DNA of 64,000 nt from NCBI GenBank assembly GCA_964478735.1, contig CAYZJB010000001.1, positions 186,001 to 250,000 on the forward strand, read 5' to 3'. Source of the stretch: CAYZJB01 sp964478735. Its GTDB lineage: Bacteria; CLD3; SB21. The translations under genes were made by a program, and so were the position numbers. Under the pieces are notes generated by a model. It worked only from the letters and a program-made list of their open reading frames with translations, was not told where the DNA came from and made no database searches. The first letter of the stretch is position 1, and the number at the start of each line of letters is the position of its first letter. Below, piece by piece: positions 1-9,300 of this stretch.

Positions 1-756
1 TTGAGCTTTTTTAAACCCGACAGCGACGTCGGCCGGATCAATCGCGGGGCTTATGCCAAACCGGTAAAAATTTCACACGAAACGGGATTGCTGGTCCAAC
101 AGGCGCTGCACTGGTCCTGGGTGACGGGCGGTCTTTTCGAACCCGGACTCGGCAAAGTCACGGATGTATGGGACGTCAAACACCGTACCGAACCGCCTGA
201 AGAATATTCCTGGAAGCGGCTAGCGGGACGGGAGTTTTACAAAAAAATACGCGTCGATCTCTCCGCCGATCATGCCTGGGTCCGGTTTTTGAGTTCAGAC
301 GTCAAGATCGATCTTGGAGGCATCGCGAAGGGTTACGCGGCGGACCGCGCGCGATTCGTGCTTCGGGAAAATGGGATCGACCAGGCGCTGATCAATCTTG
401 GCGGTGACGTGGCCGCGCTCGGTTCGAAAGACGGTGACGCGTGGAAGATCGGCATTCGCGATCCCGGACGGCCGTCGGAGATCACACGCGTCCTGTCATT
501 GAAGAATCAGGCTGTCGCGACGTCGGGAACCTACGAACAATATTTCATCTTCAACGGTCATCTGTATCATCACCTGATCGATCCGCGTCGTGCACAGCCG
601 GGTCCGGAAGGCTTTCGAAGTCTTACCATCATGACGGAAGCCTGCCGCAACGCCGATGCGCTGGCGACGGGATTATTTTTTGTCGATGACGACGGTACGC
701 GCCGGATTCTGGACGGCGCCGTCGAACGTGCCGACTGGATTCGGCTGAACGCTTAA
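1..756 (+). CDS. apbE: FAD:protein FMN transferase, ApbE family (5' end outside window)
   Basis: ApbE proteins attach FMN covalently to Thr/Ser of exported flavoproteins (for example RNF/NQR subunits). Visible family motifs are DLGGIAKGYAAD near residue 102, the ATSGTYEQYF segment near 170 with HHLIDPR after it, and CRNADALATGLFF near 212. The first residues already match the family's internal 'SD..RIN' segment, so the signal or lipoprotein N-terminus lies upstream of the window and the TTG at base 1 is not a real start. A Shine-Dalgarno for the next gene follows the stop within 15 bases, so the two are probably co-transcribed. No flavoprotein substrate is visible here. Confidence 0.88.
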   Translation: MSFFKPDSDVGRINRGAYAKPVKISHETGLLVQQALHWSWVTGGLFEPGLGKVTDVWDVKHRTEPPEEYSWKRLAGREFYKKIRVDLSADHAWVRFLSSDVKIDLGGIAKGYAADRARFVLRENGIDQALINLGGDVAALGSKDGDAWKIGIRDPGRPSEITRVLSLKNQAVATSGTYEQYFIFNGHLYHHLIDPRRAQPGPEGFRSLTIMTEACRNADALATGLFFVDDDGTRRILDGAVERADWIRLNA

Positions 757-771
757 AAAAGGAAGGCTGTC

Positions 772-1677
772 ATGAATGCCAGATTTACTCAGACGAGTGT
801 CAGTGAGCTCAAGCCCTGTCCGCCATTGTGCCTCCCGACATCGACCACGGTCGCAGAGGCCGTGCGGCAAATGCAGTCGCATCATTGTACGTCGGCGCTG
901 GTCGTGGACGGCCACCGGTTGATGGGCATCATTACAGAGCGGGACGTCCTGTGCAAGTTTGTATTCGAACGACTGGCGGAAGGGGACATGCCCGTGACCG
1001 ACATCATGACGACGAGGCCGGAGGTCCTGTACGAAGACGATTCCGCGGCCTTCGCGCTCAATGAAATGTCTGTCCTCGAATGCCGCCATATTACCGTCGT
1101 CGACAAAACGTCCGTTCCGTGCGGTATCCTCACGGTCGAACACATCCTTGATCACCTGGACGAAAGCCGCTTAATGGAAAAAGCAGAACCGCCGGAAAAA
1201 AAACACGGGCTGCGGCCGGAATGTTTTGATGAGCCGGTTCAGGTACTTCAGCCGCCGGAACCCCTCTGTCTCGAATCCGGCAGTGCGCTCAAGTCGGCTG
1301 TCGAACATATGGTCGAAGCCAATTTCGGCAGCGTGATGATCGTGAAGCGCAGGGCGTTGATCGGAATTTTGACGGAGAGAGATGTTCTGTACAAAATCGC
1401 CGGCAGGATGACGAGCATCGAACGGTTGTTCGTGGACGAATTCATGACCGCACGTCCCTACAGTCTCCGGTTGAACGATCCGATTCGCGGTGCCGTGAAG
1501 ATCTTTCGCGAGCACAAAGTACGGCATATCCCGATCGTCGATGACCGGAATGTCCCGGTTGCTTTCATGTCGGTACGTGGACTGATGGACTACATCGTTT
1601 CGTTTTTTGCGGAGGAAATCATCAACCTGCCGCCTCATCCACTTCGCGTCGGGGCTTCGGAAGCGTACGGAGCATAA
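772..1677 (+). CDS. Quadruple CBS-domain protein
   Basis: A 301-residue cytoplasmic protein made of two Bateman modules, hence four CBS repeats. The repeat signature (MGIITERDVLCKF and IGILTERDVLYKI, each followed by a V.DIMT/VDEFMT element) appears near residues 45-80 and 195-235, with degenerate partners near 105-130 and 250-270. CBS pairs bind adenine nucleotides and usually regulate a partner domain, but none is fused here. The start is fixed by an AAGGAAGG ribosome site 7-8 bases upstream. It follows apbE by 15 bases. Its target cannot be deduced. Confidence 0.85.
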   Translation: MNARFTQTSVSELKPCPPLCLPTSTTVAEAVRQMQSHHCTSALVVDGHRLMGIITERDVLCKFVFERLAEGDMPVTDIMTTRPEVLYEDDSAAFALNEMSVLECRHITVVDKTSVPCGILTVEHILDHLDESRLMEKAEPPEKKHGLRPECFDEPVQVLQPPEPLCLESGSALKSAVEHMVEANFGSVMIVKRRALIGILTERDVLYKIAGRMTSIERLFVDEFMTARPYSLRLNDPIRGAVKIFREHKVRHIPIVDDRNVPVAFMSVRGLMDYIVSFFAEEIINLPPHPLRVGASEAYGA

Positions 1678-1777
1678 CAGGTTTCAACGATCCGTGGGCG
1701 GCCGTCCGTCGGTTGGAGACTGAACTTCGTAACGACGGATACCGTTATAGCCAATCCAAAAAAGGAAGTGATTATCG

Positions 1778-1858
1778 GGTAATGCCACGACCTTTAGGTC
1801 GTGGAATAGAAGCGGCAAAAAAACAAGATGGGCTTTAGCCCGTGGGATTAAAACCCTT
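1778..1858. repeat. REP-like double-hairpin element
   Basis: Two perfect hairpins lie 25 bases apart: an 8-bp stem with a TTTA loop (1785-1804) and a GGGCTTTAGCCC stem (1830-1841). Outer segments GGGTAAT.CCAC and GTGGGATT..ACCC are an imperfect terminal inverted repeat, so the element is roughly 80 bp. This architecture resembles REP/BIME elements mobilised by IS200/IS605-like TnpA-REP transposases; no such transposase is in the window. It abuts the stop codon of the leftward kinase gene. Read leftward, the second hairpin is followed by a T-run after a short spacer, so it may also act as that operon's terminator. Confidence 0.6.
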
Positions 1859-3092
1859 ATAAATTTTTTGAGGCGGGCGTCTTGCAGGGGAGTGTGATGA
1901 TGAATTCCGTTCCCTGGCCGACGATGCTCCACACGTCGATCGATCCGCCGTGTTTCTGAATGATGCCGTTGCTGATCGTCAGCCCGAGGCCGGTTCCCTC
2001 GGTTTCGTCTTTTGTCGTAAACCCGCTTTCGAAAATCCGCGGCAGGTGTTCCTCGGATATTCCGCGTCCGTTGTCCTTGATCGAAATACGCAGCGAGCCG
2101 TTTTCGTTCCACGTCTTGATCCAGACGTCGCCTTCGGATTCGATCGATTGGGCGGCATTGTAGAGCAAGTTCAAAAACACCTGGGTCAAAGGCCCGGGAA
2201 GGCCGTGGATCAAAGCCCGTGGACCGAATTCCTTGTGGAACCGAATGACGTATTTGTACTTCGTCCTCAGCAGGTTGATGGCCCGGTCGATCTGAAGATG
2301 TACGTCGACGTCGATCCACTCCGCATCGTCGAGGCGGCTGAATCCGCGCAAATCCTGAATGATGTCCGTGATCAATGCGGCAGCGTTTTGCAGCGTACGC
2401 AGGATATTATCGAATTCCGTGACTGAAAAAGCCGTATTCCGGCGGTCCATCTCGCCCTGCAGGGCCACCACGTCCGCCGACGTCTGGATATGCAGAAGCC
2501 GTTCGTAGATATCTTTCAGGCCCGTCCACTCGTGCTGCGCTAGGACCGTCGCCTGATGGATGTTGGCGATCGGATTGCCGAGCTCGTGCGCCACGCTCGA
2601 GAGCAACTGTCCGAGCATCGAAAGTTTATCCGCACGGACCAGTTTTTCCTGGGTCTTCTGCCATTCCTTATACGTCGATTCGTATGCTTTTTTATGATTG
2701 TAATGTTCCGCGGCCCGTTTGACGCTGACGACGAGCGCTTCCATTTCGAACGGCTTGGGTAGAAACTGGTAGATATAGCCTTTATTAATGGCGTCCATCA
2801 TGACGTCCATGTTGGAATACGCCGTAACCATAATGCGCATGGCGTCCGGAACGATGTTGCGGGCCTCGGTTAAAAACTCGATCCCGTTCATTCCCTCCAT
2901 TTTCAGATCGGTGATGATCACGGCCACGTCGTGGTGCGATTCAAGGACCGACAGCCCTTCTTTGCCGCTTTTGGCGGTAAAAACTTGAAAATCGTCTTCC
3001 AGGCCGCGTTTCATGACGCGGAGGATTCCGAGCTCGTCGTCGACGCAGAGAATTTTTGGAGGGCCGTCAGTTTTTAGCGGATGCGTATCCAC
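1857..3092 (-). CDS. Response regulator receiver fused to histidine kinase
   Basis: 411 residues: an N-terminal receiver (acidic pair near 18-19, phospho-acceptor Asp about 62, Lys about 113), a coiled-coil linker, then a HisKA dimerisation helix with the H-box SSVAHELGNP (His about 169), and a HATPase with N box, DNGRG and GTGLGL motifs. No membrane segment, so it is a cytosolic relay kinase of REC-HK order. I chose the GTG at 3092 because the receiver begins at once and an AAAAGAG site precedes it. Longer readings would run far into lon. The start overlaps the lon stop by about 26 bases, so it is the last gene of an Hsp20-Lon operon and probably takes part in stress signalling. No output regulator is adjacent. 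Confidence 0.85.
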   Translation of the reverse strand: MDTHPLKTDGPPKILCVDDELGILRVMKRGLEDDFQVFTAKSGKEGLSVLESHHDVAVIITDLKMEGMNGIEFLTEARNIVPDAMRIMVTAYSNMDVMMDAINKGYIYQFLPKPFEMEALVVSVKRAAEHYNHKKAYESTYKEWQKTQEKLVRADKLSMLGQLLSSVAHELGNPIANIHQATVLAQHEWTGLKDIYERLLHIQTSADVVALQGEMDRRNTAFSVTEFDNILRTLQNAAALITDIIQDLRGFSRLDDAEWIDVDVHLQIDRAINLLRTKYKYVIRFHKEFGPRALIHGLPGPLTQVFLNLLYNAAQSIESEGDVWIKTWNENGSLRISIKDNGRGISEEHLPRIFESGFTTKDETEGTGLGLTISNGIIQKHGGSIDVWSIVGQGTEFIITLPCKTPASKNL

Positions 3093-5496
3093 GTCGGCGG
3101 GCTCTTTTGGTTGATTTCGCCGGCGTGAACCCGTTGGAACGAACGGGAGTGGAAAGCAGGGCCAGCGGTAAAACTTCGTCGATGTGATCGACAAACTTGA
3201 ATTGCAGTGATTTTTTAATGTAATCGGGGACGTCCTCGAGGTCGTTGCGATTGAGCGCGGGAAGGATCACGGTTTTGATTCCCGCCCGCCGGGCGGCGAC
3301 GACTTTTTCGCGGATGCCGCCGACGGGCATGACCTTCCCGCGCAGCGTGATTTCACCCGTCATGGCCACGTCGCTCCGCACGGGCCGTCCGGTGAAAAGC
3401 GACGTCAGGCACGTCGCAATCGTGACGCCCGCGGACGGTCCGTCTTTGGGCGTGGCGCCGGACGGAATGTGAATGTGAATGTCGACGGTGTCGAACACTT
3501 TCGGATCGATTTTGAGCGTTGCGGCCTTGGAACGAATGAAACTCAACGCCGCCTGCGCGGATTCCTTCATCACGTTGCCGAGCTGGCCGGTCAACTGCAA
3601 GTTACGGCTTCCTTTCATCAGGCGCGCTTCGATAAAAAGGATTTCTCCGCCGGCCTGTGTCCATGCGAGGCCCGTCGCGATGCCGATCTCGTCGTCGCGT
3701 CGCGCCATTTCCGGAAATATTTTCTGCGGGCCGAGATATTCGACAAGGTTTTTTTCCGAAAGCCGCACCGGCTTCCGGTCGCCTTCGGCTTTTTTGCGTG
3801 CGACTTTCCGGCAGACGTTGGCGATCTCTCTTTCGAGATTGCGTACGCCGGATTCCCACGTGTACGACGTCACGATCCGATGGATGATCGCGTCGGGGAA
3901 ATCGATGTCTTTGGCGCGCAGTCCGTTTTCACGGACCTGCCGCGGAACGATGTACCGTTTGGCAATCTCGACCTTGTCTTCCGCGATGTAGCCCGGCAAT
4001 CGTAAGATTTCCATGCGATCCATTAGCGCGGGCGGAATCGGTGACAGGTCGTTGGCGGTGGCGATGAACATCACGTTCGACAGGTTGATCGGAATGTCGA
4101 TGTAATGATCGTTGAAGCTGACGTTCTGTTCGGGATCGAGCACTTCGAGCAGGGCCGATGCGGGATCGCCACGAAAGTCCTGGCCGATCTTGTCGATCTC
4201 GTCGAGCATGAAAACCGGATTGTTGCTCTGGCAGCGCCGGAGTTCCTGGACGATCTTGCCCGGCAGTGCGCCGATGTACGTGCGGCGATGACCGCGAATT
4301 TCGGCCTCGTCCTTGACGCCGCCGAGACTGAAACGTACGAAATTGCGCCCGACGGCGCGCGCGATCGAACGGCCCAGCGACGTTTTGCCCACGCCCGGAG
4401 GCCCCAGGAAGCACAGGATCGGGCTCTTGCCGTCCTTGCGGAGTTTGCGCACGGCGAGAAATTCGAGGATGCGGTTTTTGACGTCGTTGAGGTCGTAGTG
4501 ATCGTCGTCGAGAATTTTTTTGGCTTTTTTGAGATCGATGCGGTCGCGTGTCGATTTTTTCCACGGGATTTCCAGCAGCCAGTCGACGTAGGTTTTACTC
4601 ACGGTGTATTCCGCCGTCGAAGGGGACATCTGGCGAAGGCGCTCGAGTTCTTTCCGCGCGATCTCCTTGGCCTCGGACGGCATACGCGCCTTTTTGATCT
4701 TTTTGTCGAGTTCTTCGGTTTCCACCGATCCTTCGTCGTCTTCGCCGAGTTCGTGACGGATCGCCTTGATCTGTTCGCGAAGAAAATAATCGCGCTGGTT
4801 TTTACTCAGTTCGGCGTTGACCTCGGTCTGGATCTTGTTGTTCAATTCCAGCAGCTGGATTTCACGGTTGATCGAGGTCATGACCTTTTTGAGCCGGGCG
4901 GCGATGTCGACGGTTTCGAGAATTTCCTGCTTTTCGCTGACCTCGATGCTCAGGCTCGCGGCGACCATGTCGGCCAGTTTGTCCGCTTCGCGGAGATTGG
5001 CGACGATGACCTTGAGTTCGTCCGGCAGCACGGGCGACAGGGTGACCATTTTCTGAAAGCCTTCGGCCACGGCGCGCGTCAGGGCTTCGACCTTCATGTC
5101 CGTTTCTTTTTGCGGCGGAAGTTCCGTCACGTGGCCGACGAGGTAAGGCGATTCCTGTGTGACGGCATCCAGCCGGATCCGGACGTATCCCTGGATCAAC
5201 AGGCGAATGCTGCCGTCCGGGACCTGGAACATTTTCAGGATGTTGGCGGCGGTGCCGATCGGGTAGAGGTCGTCCTGACCGGGAAAGTCCTTGTCGGGAT
5301 TTTTCTGGGCAAACACCCCGACGACTTTTTGGCCGACGAGGGCGTCGTGGACGAGTTTGACGATATGTTTGTCCTGCACGACGAGAGGAAAAACGGCCGC
5401 CGGAAAAATGACGTTGTCCTTGAGCGGCAGAATCGGCAGTTGCTCCGGCGTCGGGGCGTGTTCCTCTTTGTCGGTGAGAACGACGTTGACGGTCAT
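3067..5496 (-). CDS. lon: ATP-dependent protease Lon (LonA)
   Basis: 809 residues, the normal LonA length. Order: N-terminal substrate-binding LON domain (20-210), coiled coil, AAA+ module with Walker A GPPGVGKT (365-372) and Walker B FMLDEIDK (429-436), and a C-terminal peptidase with the Ser/Lys dyad: Ser688 in KDGPSAG and Lys731 in GGIREK. It degrades misfolded and regulatory proteins in the cytosol. The ATG sits 1 base after the stop of the Hsp20 gene, so translation is coupled. The tail is basic (KSTKRARRRG). Nothing suggests loss of function. Confidence 0.97.
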   Translation of the reverse strand: MTVNVVLTDKEEHAPTPEQLPILPLKDNVIFPAAVFPLVVQDKHIVKLVHDALVGQKVVGVFAQKNPDKDFPGQDDLYPIGTAANILKMFQVPDGSIRLLIQGYVRIRLDAVTQESPYLVGHVTELPPQKETDMKVEALTRAVAEGFQKMVTLSPVLPDELKVIVANLREADKLADMVAASLSIEVSEKQEILETVDIAARLKKVMTSINREIQLLELNNKIQTEVNAELSKNQRDYFLREQIKAIRHELGEDDEGSVETEELDKKIKKARMPSEAKEIARKELERLRQMSPSTAEYTVSKTYVDWLLEIPWKKSTRDRIDLKKAKKILDDDHYDLNDVKNRILEFLAVRKLRKDGKSPILCFLGPPGVGKTSLGRSIARAVGRNFVRFSLGGVKDEAEIRGHRRTYIGALPGKIVQELRRCQSNNPVFMLDEIDKIGQDFRGDPASALLEVLDPEQNVSFNDHYIDIPINLSNVMFIATANDLSPIPPALMDRMEILRLPGYIAEDKVEIAKRYIVPRQVRENGLRAKDIDFPDAIIHRIVTSYTWESGVRNLEREIANVCRKVARKKAEGDRKPVRLSEKNLVEYLGPQKIFPEMARRDDEIGIATGLAWTQAGGEILFIEARLMKGSRNLQLTGQLGNVMKESAQAALSFIRSKAATLKIDPKVFDTVDIHIHIPSGATPKDGPSAGVTIATCLTSLFTGRPVRSDVAMTGEITLRGKVMPVGGIREKVVAARRAGIKTVILPALNRNDLEDVPDYIKKSLQFKFVDHIDEVLPLALLSTPVRSNGFTPAKSTKRARRRGYASAKN

Positions 5497-5497
5497 G

Positions 5498-5941
5498 TTA
5501 TTCGACGACGATATTGGTCACGCGCGTGGCCCGGGTCGAGTCCTTCGGCAAACGGATGATGAGAAACCCGTTTTCATACGAGGCCTTGATCTGGCTGTCG
5601 ACGATGCGGGCCGGAATTTTGATGCGCCGCTCGAAGGGACCGAAATCGATTTCCATTTTATGATAGTGGCGTTTTTGGCCCAGGGACAATTCGCGCCGGA
5701 GGCCCGTGACGGTCAGTACGCCGCCTTCGTACGTCAGCTTGATGTCGTCCTGCTTGACCTGCGCGACGTCCATGACAACGATGTAATCGACGTCGGTTTC
5801 CATCACGTCGGTGGGCGGATGCCACCGTTTTTCCGACGTGATCAGGATGGGAAATTTGGAGTTGAAGTAATTGCTGAAAATGAACTCCATTTCGTCGTCC
5901 GAATCGCGCATGCGCAGACGACGGGGCCGGATCTCCTGCAT
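5498..5941 (-). CDS. Small heat-shock protein, Hsp20/alpha-crystallin family
   Basis: 147 residues. The alpha-crystallin domain (about 45-135) starts with HPPTDVMETD and ends with the conserved ASYENGFLIIRLPK (A-x-x-x-n-G-v-L motif), followed by a short C-terminal extension. It is an ATP-independent holdase. The start is the ATG preceded by AAAGGTG at good spacing; the frame is open further upstream but that stretch lies under the divergent tRNA. It is the first gene of an operon with lon and a receiver-kinase, which joins holding and proteolysis of damaged protein. A promoter with TTGCCT and TATATT boxes lies about 36-65 bases upstream. Confidence 0.93.
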   Translation of the reverse strand: MQEIRPRRLRMRDSDDEMEFIFSNYFNSKFPILITSEKRWHPPTDVMETDVDYIVVMDVAQVKQDDIKLTYEGGVLTVTGLRRELSLGQKRHYHKMEIDFGPFERRIKIPARIVDSQIKASYENGFLIIRLPKDSTRATRVTNIVVE

Positions 5942-5976
5942 GATGTCACCTTTGAATAAGTGAGCCAACTGACAAA

Positions 5977-6006
5977 AATATAATCCCATAACGCCCCGAA
6001 AGGCAA
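5977..6006 (-). promoter_or_regulatory. Probable housekeeping-type promoter of the hsp20-lon operon
   Basis: Reading leftward there is TTGCCT (-35, 6001-6006), an 18-base spacer and TATATT (-10, 5977-5982), giving a leader of about 30 bases before the Hsp20 ATG. Box composition and spacing match the promoter in front of the RRM gene at 27160. No CIRCE or sigma-32-like motif was recognised. Confidence 0.5.
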
Positions 6007-6022
6007 TAGGGCAAAATAATGA

Positions 6023-6050
6023 TTGCGGTTGAATCAAAATCGGATAAATT
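6023..6050 (+). promoter_or_regulatory. Possible tRNA-Leu promoter
   Basis: TTGCGG, a 16-base spacer and TAAATT lie so that transcription would begin about 10 bases before the mature tRNA 5' end. The -35 box is poor; position relative to the tRNA is the main support. It is divergent from the hsp20 promoter, with about 20 bases between them. Confidence 0.35.
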
Positions 6051-6066
6051 AACCGCGTCTTTCCAC

Positions 6067-6152
6067 GCCGAAGTGGTGGAATTGGTAGACGCGCCGGACT
6101 CAAAATCCGGTGGGGCTCAAACCCCGTGAGAGTTCGAGTCTCTCCTTCGGCA
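6067..6152 (+). tRNA. tRNA-Leu (anticodon CAA)
   Basis: 86 nucleotides with the long variable arm of a class II tRNA. The acceptor stem GCCGAAG pairs with CTTCGGC, followed by discriminator A. The anticodon stem is CCGGA/TCCGG with loop CTCAAAA, so the anticodon is CAA, reading UUG. The D-arm has GGTGGAATTGGTAGAC and the T-arm has GAGAG/CTCTC around TTCGAGT. CCA is not encoded; the genome has CAA after the discriminator. It is directly followed by a terminator hairpin and then by a second partial copy of its own 3' end. Confidence 0.96.
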
Positions 6153-6155
6153 CAA

Positions 6156-6179
6156 GCTTCGCTCAACGAGGCTTTTTTT
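6156..6179 (+). terminator. Intrinsic terminator of tRNA-Leu
   Basis: Stem GCTTCG/CGAGGC (one G-T pair) with loop CTCAA, then a run of seven T. It begins three bases after the discriminator base of the tRNA. Confidence 0.75.
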
Positions 6180-6230
6180 ATTTCAGCGAAAAACCTCGAT
6201 TGAGAGGAAGCGGGTACGCCTCTGGCGTAC

Positions 6231-6277
6231 GTCTCTCCTTCGGCACCCGCCTCGGTCAACGAGGCATTTTTATTTTT
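6231..6277 (+). repeat. Duplicated tRNA-Leu 3' end with second terminator
   Basis: The first 16 bases repeat exactly the last part of tRNA-Leu (6138-6153). Similarity continues into a second terminator, stem GCCTCG/CGAGGC with loop GTCAA (6249-6265) and an AT-rich tail. The spacing between copies is 93 bases. This is what an attL/attR-like footprint or a tandem duplication at a tRNA 3' end would leave. No integrase is nearby and the intervening DNA is too short to encode one. Confidence 0.7.
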
Positions 6278-6366
6278 GGCGAAACCTCCTGATCGTTGAG
6301 ACGTTGCATACAACGGCTCAACGGTAAAACAATATCATTTTTAACCATGCGCTCCGCGTTGAGAAA

Positions 6367-9300
6367 TCATCCCATCGGCAGTCTGATCTCGAACTCCGTT
6401 CCCTCCGGTGACGTTGTAAACGTAATCGTACCGCGATGTTTTTGTACGATCCCGTACGCGAGCGAGAGTCCCAGTCCACGGCCCTCGCCGACTTCTCTCG
6501 TCGTGAAAAACGGATCGAAAATCCGATTATGAATTTCCGGCGGTATGCCTTTTCCAAAATCCCGGATACGGATGAAAGCGAAGGTATTTTCCACGTTGGT
6601 TCGAATGTGAAGTCTTGGTGCGCCGTTTTGCGCCTGCACACCGTTGAGCATGATGTGATAGAGCGCCTGCTGCAGTTCCTGCGGAAAACACCGCAGCACG
6701 ACACCGTCGGCCGTCGTCACCTCGACGCGGAGCGCCGGGTATTGAAATTTCAAAATCGCCACCGCGTTGTCCACGCACTCCGCGAGCGACGCGTCTTTTT
6801 GAACGGCTTCGTCGAGACGAGAAAACCGGCGCAGCATTTCCACAATGTCCATGATCCGGCGCGACGCCTCGCGGATCGCCTTCAGCGTTTCTGCCGCACT
6901 CGCCCGGCGCGATTCCGTCGATGCATCGGCAATCAGTTTTTTCAGATCGTTTTCGAGCAGCGGCACGTTTCCGTAGACGACGGACAACGGGTTATTGATC
7001 TCATGGGCGATGCCGGCGACGAGTTGTCCCAGCGACGATAATTTTTCCGCCTGGATTAATTGCGCTTGCGTTTCCTTGAGCACGGCAAGCGTTCTTTCAA
7101 GTTCTGCCTTCTGCGTGGCGAGGTCGTGTGTCCGTTCATCCACTTCGTGCGCGAGGAGTTGTGCGCGGCGCCGCAGCGCCAGCGTTCGCCAGCGGTAGAT
7201 GCCAATCATGGCGCCGGTCAGGACGACGGCTGCCAGCAGGATGAACCAGGCTTTTTGCCAGAACGGCGTGTCGATCGTAAAACGCAGCGGCTCGCCTTCG
7301 ATCGTCTGATTGGGCGCGACCGTGCGGGCCCGAAGGGTGTACGAACCGGGAGGCAAATTGAAATACCGGACAATGCCCGACGGCGACGGCGTCGACCATT
7401 CCCGTTCCGCTCCGTCGAGGCGGAATTGATAGAGCAAATCCGAACCGTATAAAAACGAAATCGCGCCGATCTCGACGTCGATCTGGTTCTGGTCGTACGA
7501 CAACGACGGTTCGGTGTCCAGATCGCGCGAGCGGTCCTCACGATTGACCGCAAAATTTTTGAACCGCATCGGCAGCGGATACCGTGCGGGCTCAGGATTC
7601 ATCAGCTTCAATTGCACCGCGCCGAGGCTCGTACTGACCCACATCAGCGAATCGCCCGACCGGTCGAGGCCGTACGTGATCGCGCCTTTAATGCAGTACC
7701 CTTCGTGATGCGTCAGCCGGTCCACGCGGAGCGTGTTTAATTGCACGCGGTCGATGCCCTTGGCGTGCGCCAGCCACAGATGGCCGGGAAAGGGTTCCGC
7801 GATCCGGTACACGATCCGGTTACTGAGTTCCTCCGCGATCGTCGTCATGCGACTACCGTCCCATCGGCTCACGCCGCCGCCTTCTGTGGCGAACCACACG
7901 TGACCGCGCGAGTCGCGGAATATGTGGCCGACCTCCGCCGAACCGAGGCCGTCCTGCGTCGTCCAGTGCCGTACGATTTCCCCGTCGAAGCTTAACTGAT
8001 AAGCGCCCCGTCCCGTCCCGATCCAGATGTATTCGTTGTCGCGGCTCAGTGCGTGAACACGTACTCCCCGGATCGGCTCGAAAACTTCCGCCCGGCCGTT
8101 GCGGATTCGATACACGCCCTGATTCGTCCCGATCCACGTTTCGTTATCGATCAAGGTCGACGTCACGACTACGGACGATAATTCGGTAAACTGACGTACG
8201 AGACGCCGCGTCGCCGCATCGATGATCCAGAGACCCGACTCCCCGGCGACCCAGACGGATGGGCCGTCAAATGCGAGGTCGAAAATTTGATTGACCGGCA
8301 GCGACGGGACGGTCCGTTGTGAACCCGTCGTGCGATCCAATACGTACAGTCCCTCGGAACTGGCCATCCATACGTTCCGGCGGCCGTCGTCGATCACGCG
8401 GAAAACGCTCACGTTTCGTCGCCCGCCGGGGAAATAAATCCGGACGTCCGGATTGGTCAGCCGGCTGAGGCCGTTGTGCGTGCCGAGCCAGATATTTTGT
8501 TCGTGGTCGCGCACGATCGGAAGGACGATCGGATTGATCAGCCCGTTGCCGTCGTCGATGCGGTCGGCGATCTCGACGGAGCCATTGCGCACGGCGATCC
8601 GTAAGACACCGGCGTTCGTGCTGACCCAGAAACGCCCGCCGTCTTCGAGTATGTCGTAAAACGTCAGGCCGCCGATCGACGCGGGCAAAACGGGCCATCG
8701 TACGGAAACATCGGGTGCGACGTGCGCCATCAGCCCGTCGTGACCGAGGATCCATACGGTGCCGTCCCGATCGGCAAAAATCCGGCGTACGGCTCGTCCG
8801 CCGAGCGTCTCCCGGCGAATCGTATGCGACACCCGGTCGTCCGAGATGACGAACACTTCATCCGTTGACGCCAGCCAGAGGCGTCCTGAACGGTCTTCGG
8901 CGAGATCGACGAAGCGCGTTTTCGTCAGACCCGGCGGCGTAAATGCACGGTCGAAGGTAATGCTGTCGCGACAAGCGTCTTCGATCGGTATCGCGACGAC
9001 GCCGTCGAGCGTGAGGAACCATAACCGCCGCTTCGAATCCTCGGCGATTGTCATGACGTTATCCGAAGGAAGTCCGTGCCGCGCGCTCACGACGGTAAAA
9101 ACGGGACGGGAAGACTGCATCCGCGTCGCGCCGAGGCGGGAGGCAAACCAGAAATCGCCGGTCGACGTTTCCGTCACGGTCCAGATCCGGTTGTCGGCGA
9201 GCCCGTCGGACTTGGAGTAGCGTGTGAATTTCTGTCCGTCGTAGCACGCGACGCCGTCGAGCGTTGCGATCCACAGGCGGTACTCGCGGTCCTGCAGGAT

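Noticed and set aside
673..1155. Antisense frame across apbE end and CBS gene
   Set aside because: Opposite two confident genes, with no family resemblance and no ribosome site.
4105..5559. 484-codon frame antisense to lon
   Set aside because: It is a composition shadow: Phe/Asp/Val/Arg-rich low-order sequence, no ribosome site, and it lies wholly opposite the well-conserved Lon coding region.
5942..6313. N-terminal extension of Hsp20 over the tRNA
   Set aside because: The reading runs antisense through tRNA-Leu; the ATG with AAAGGTG is the true start.
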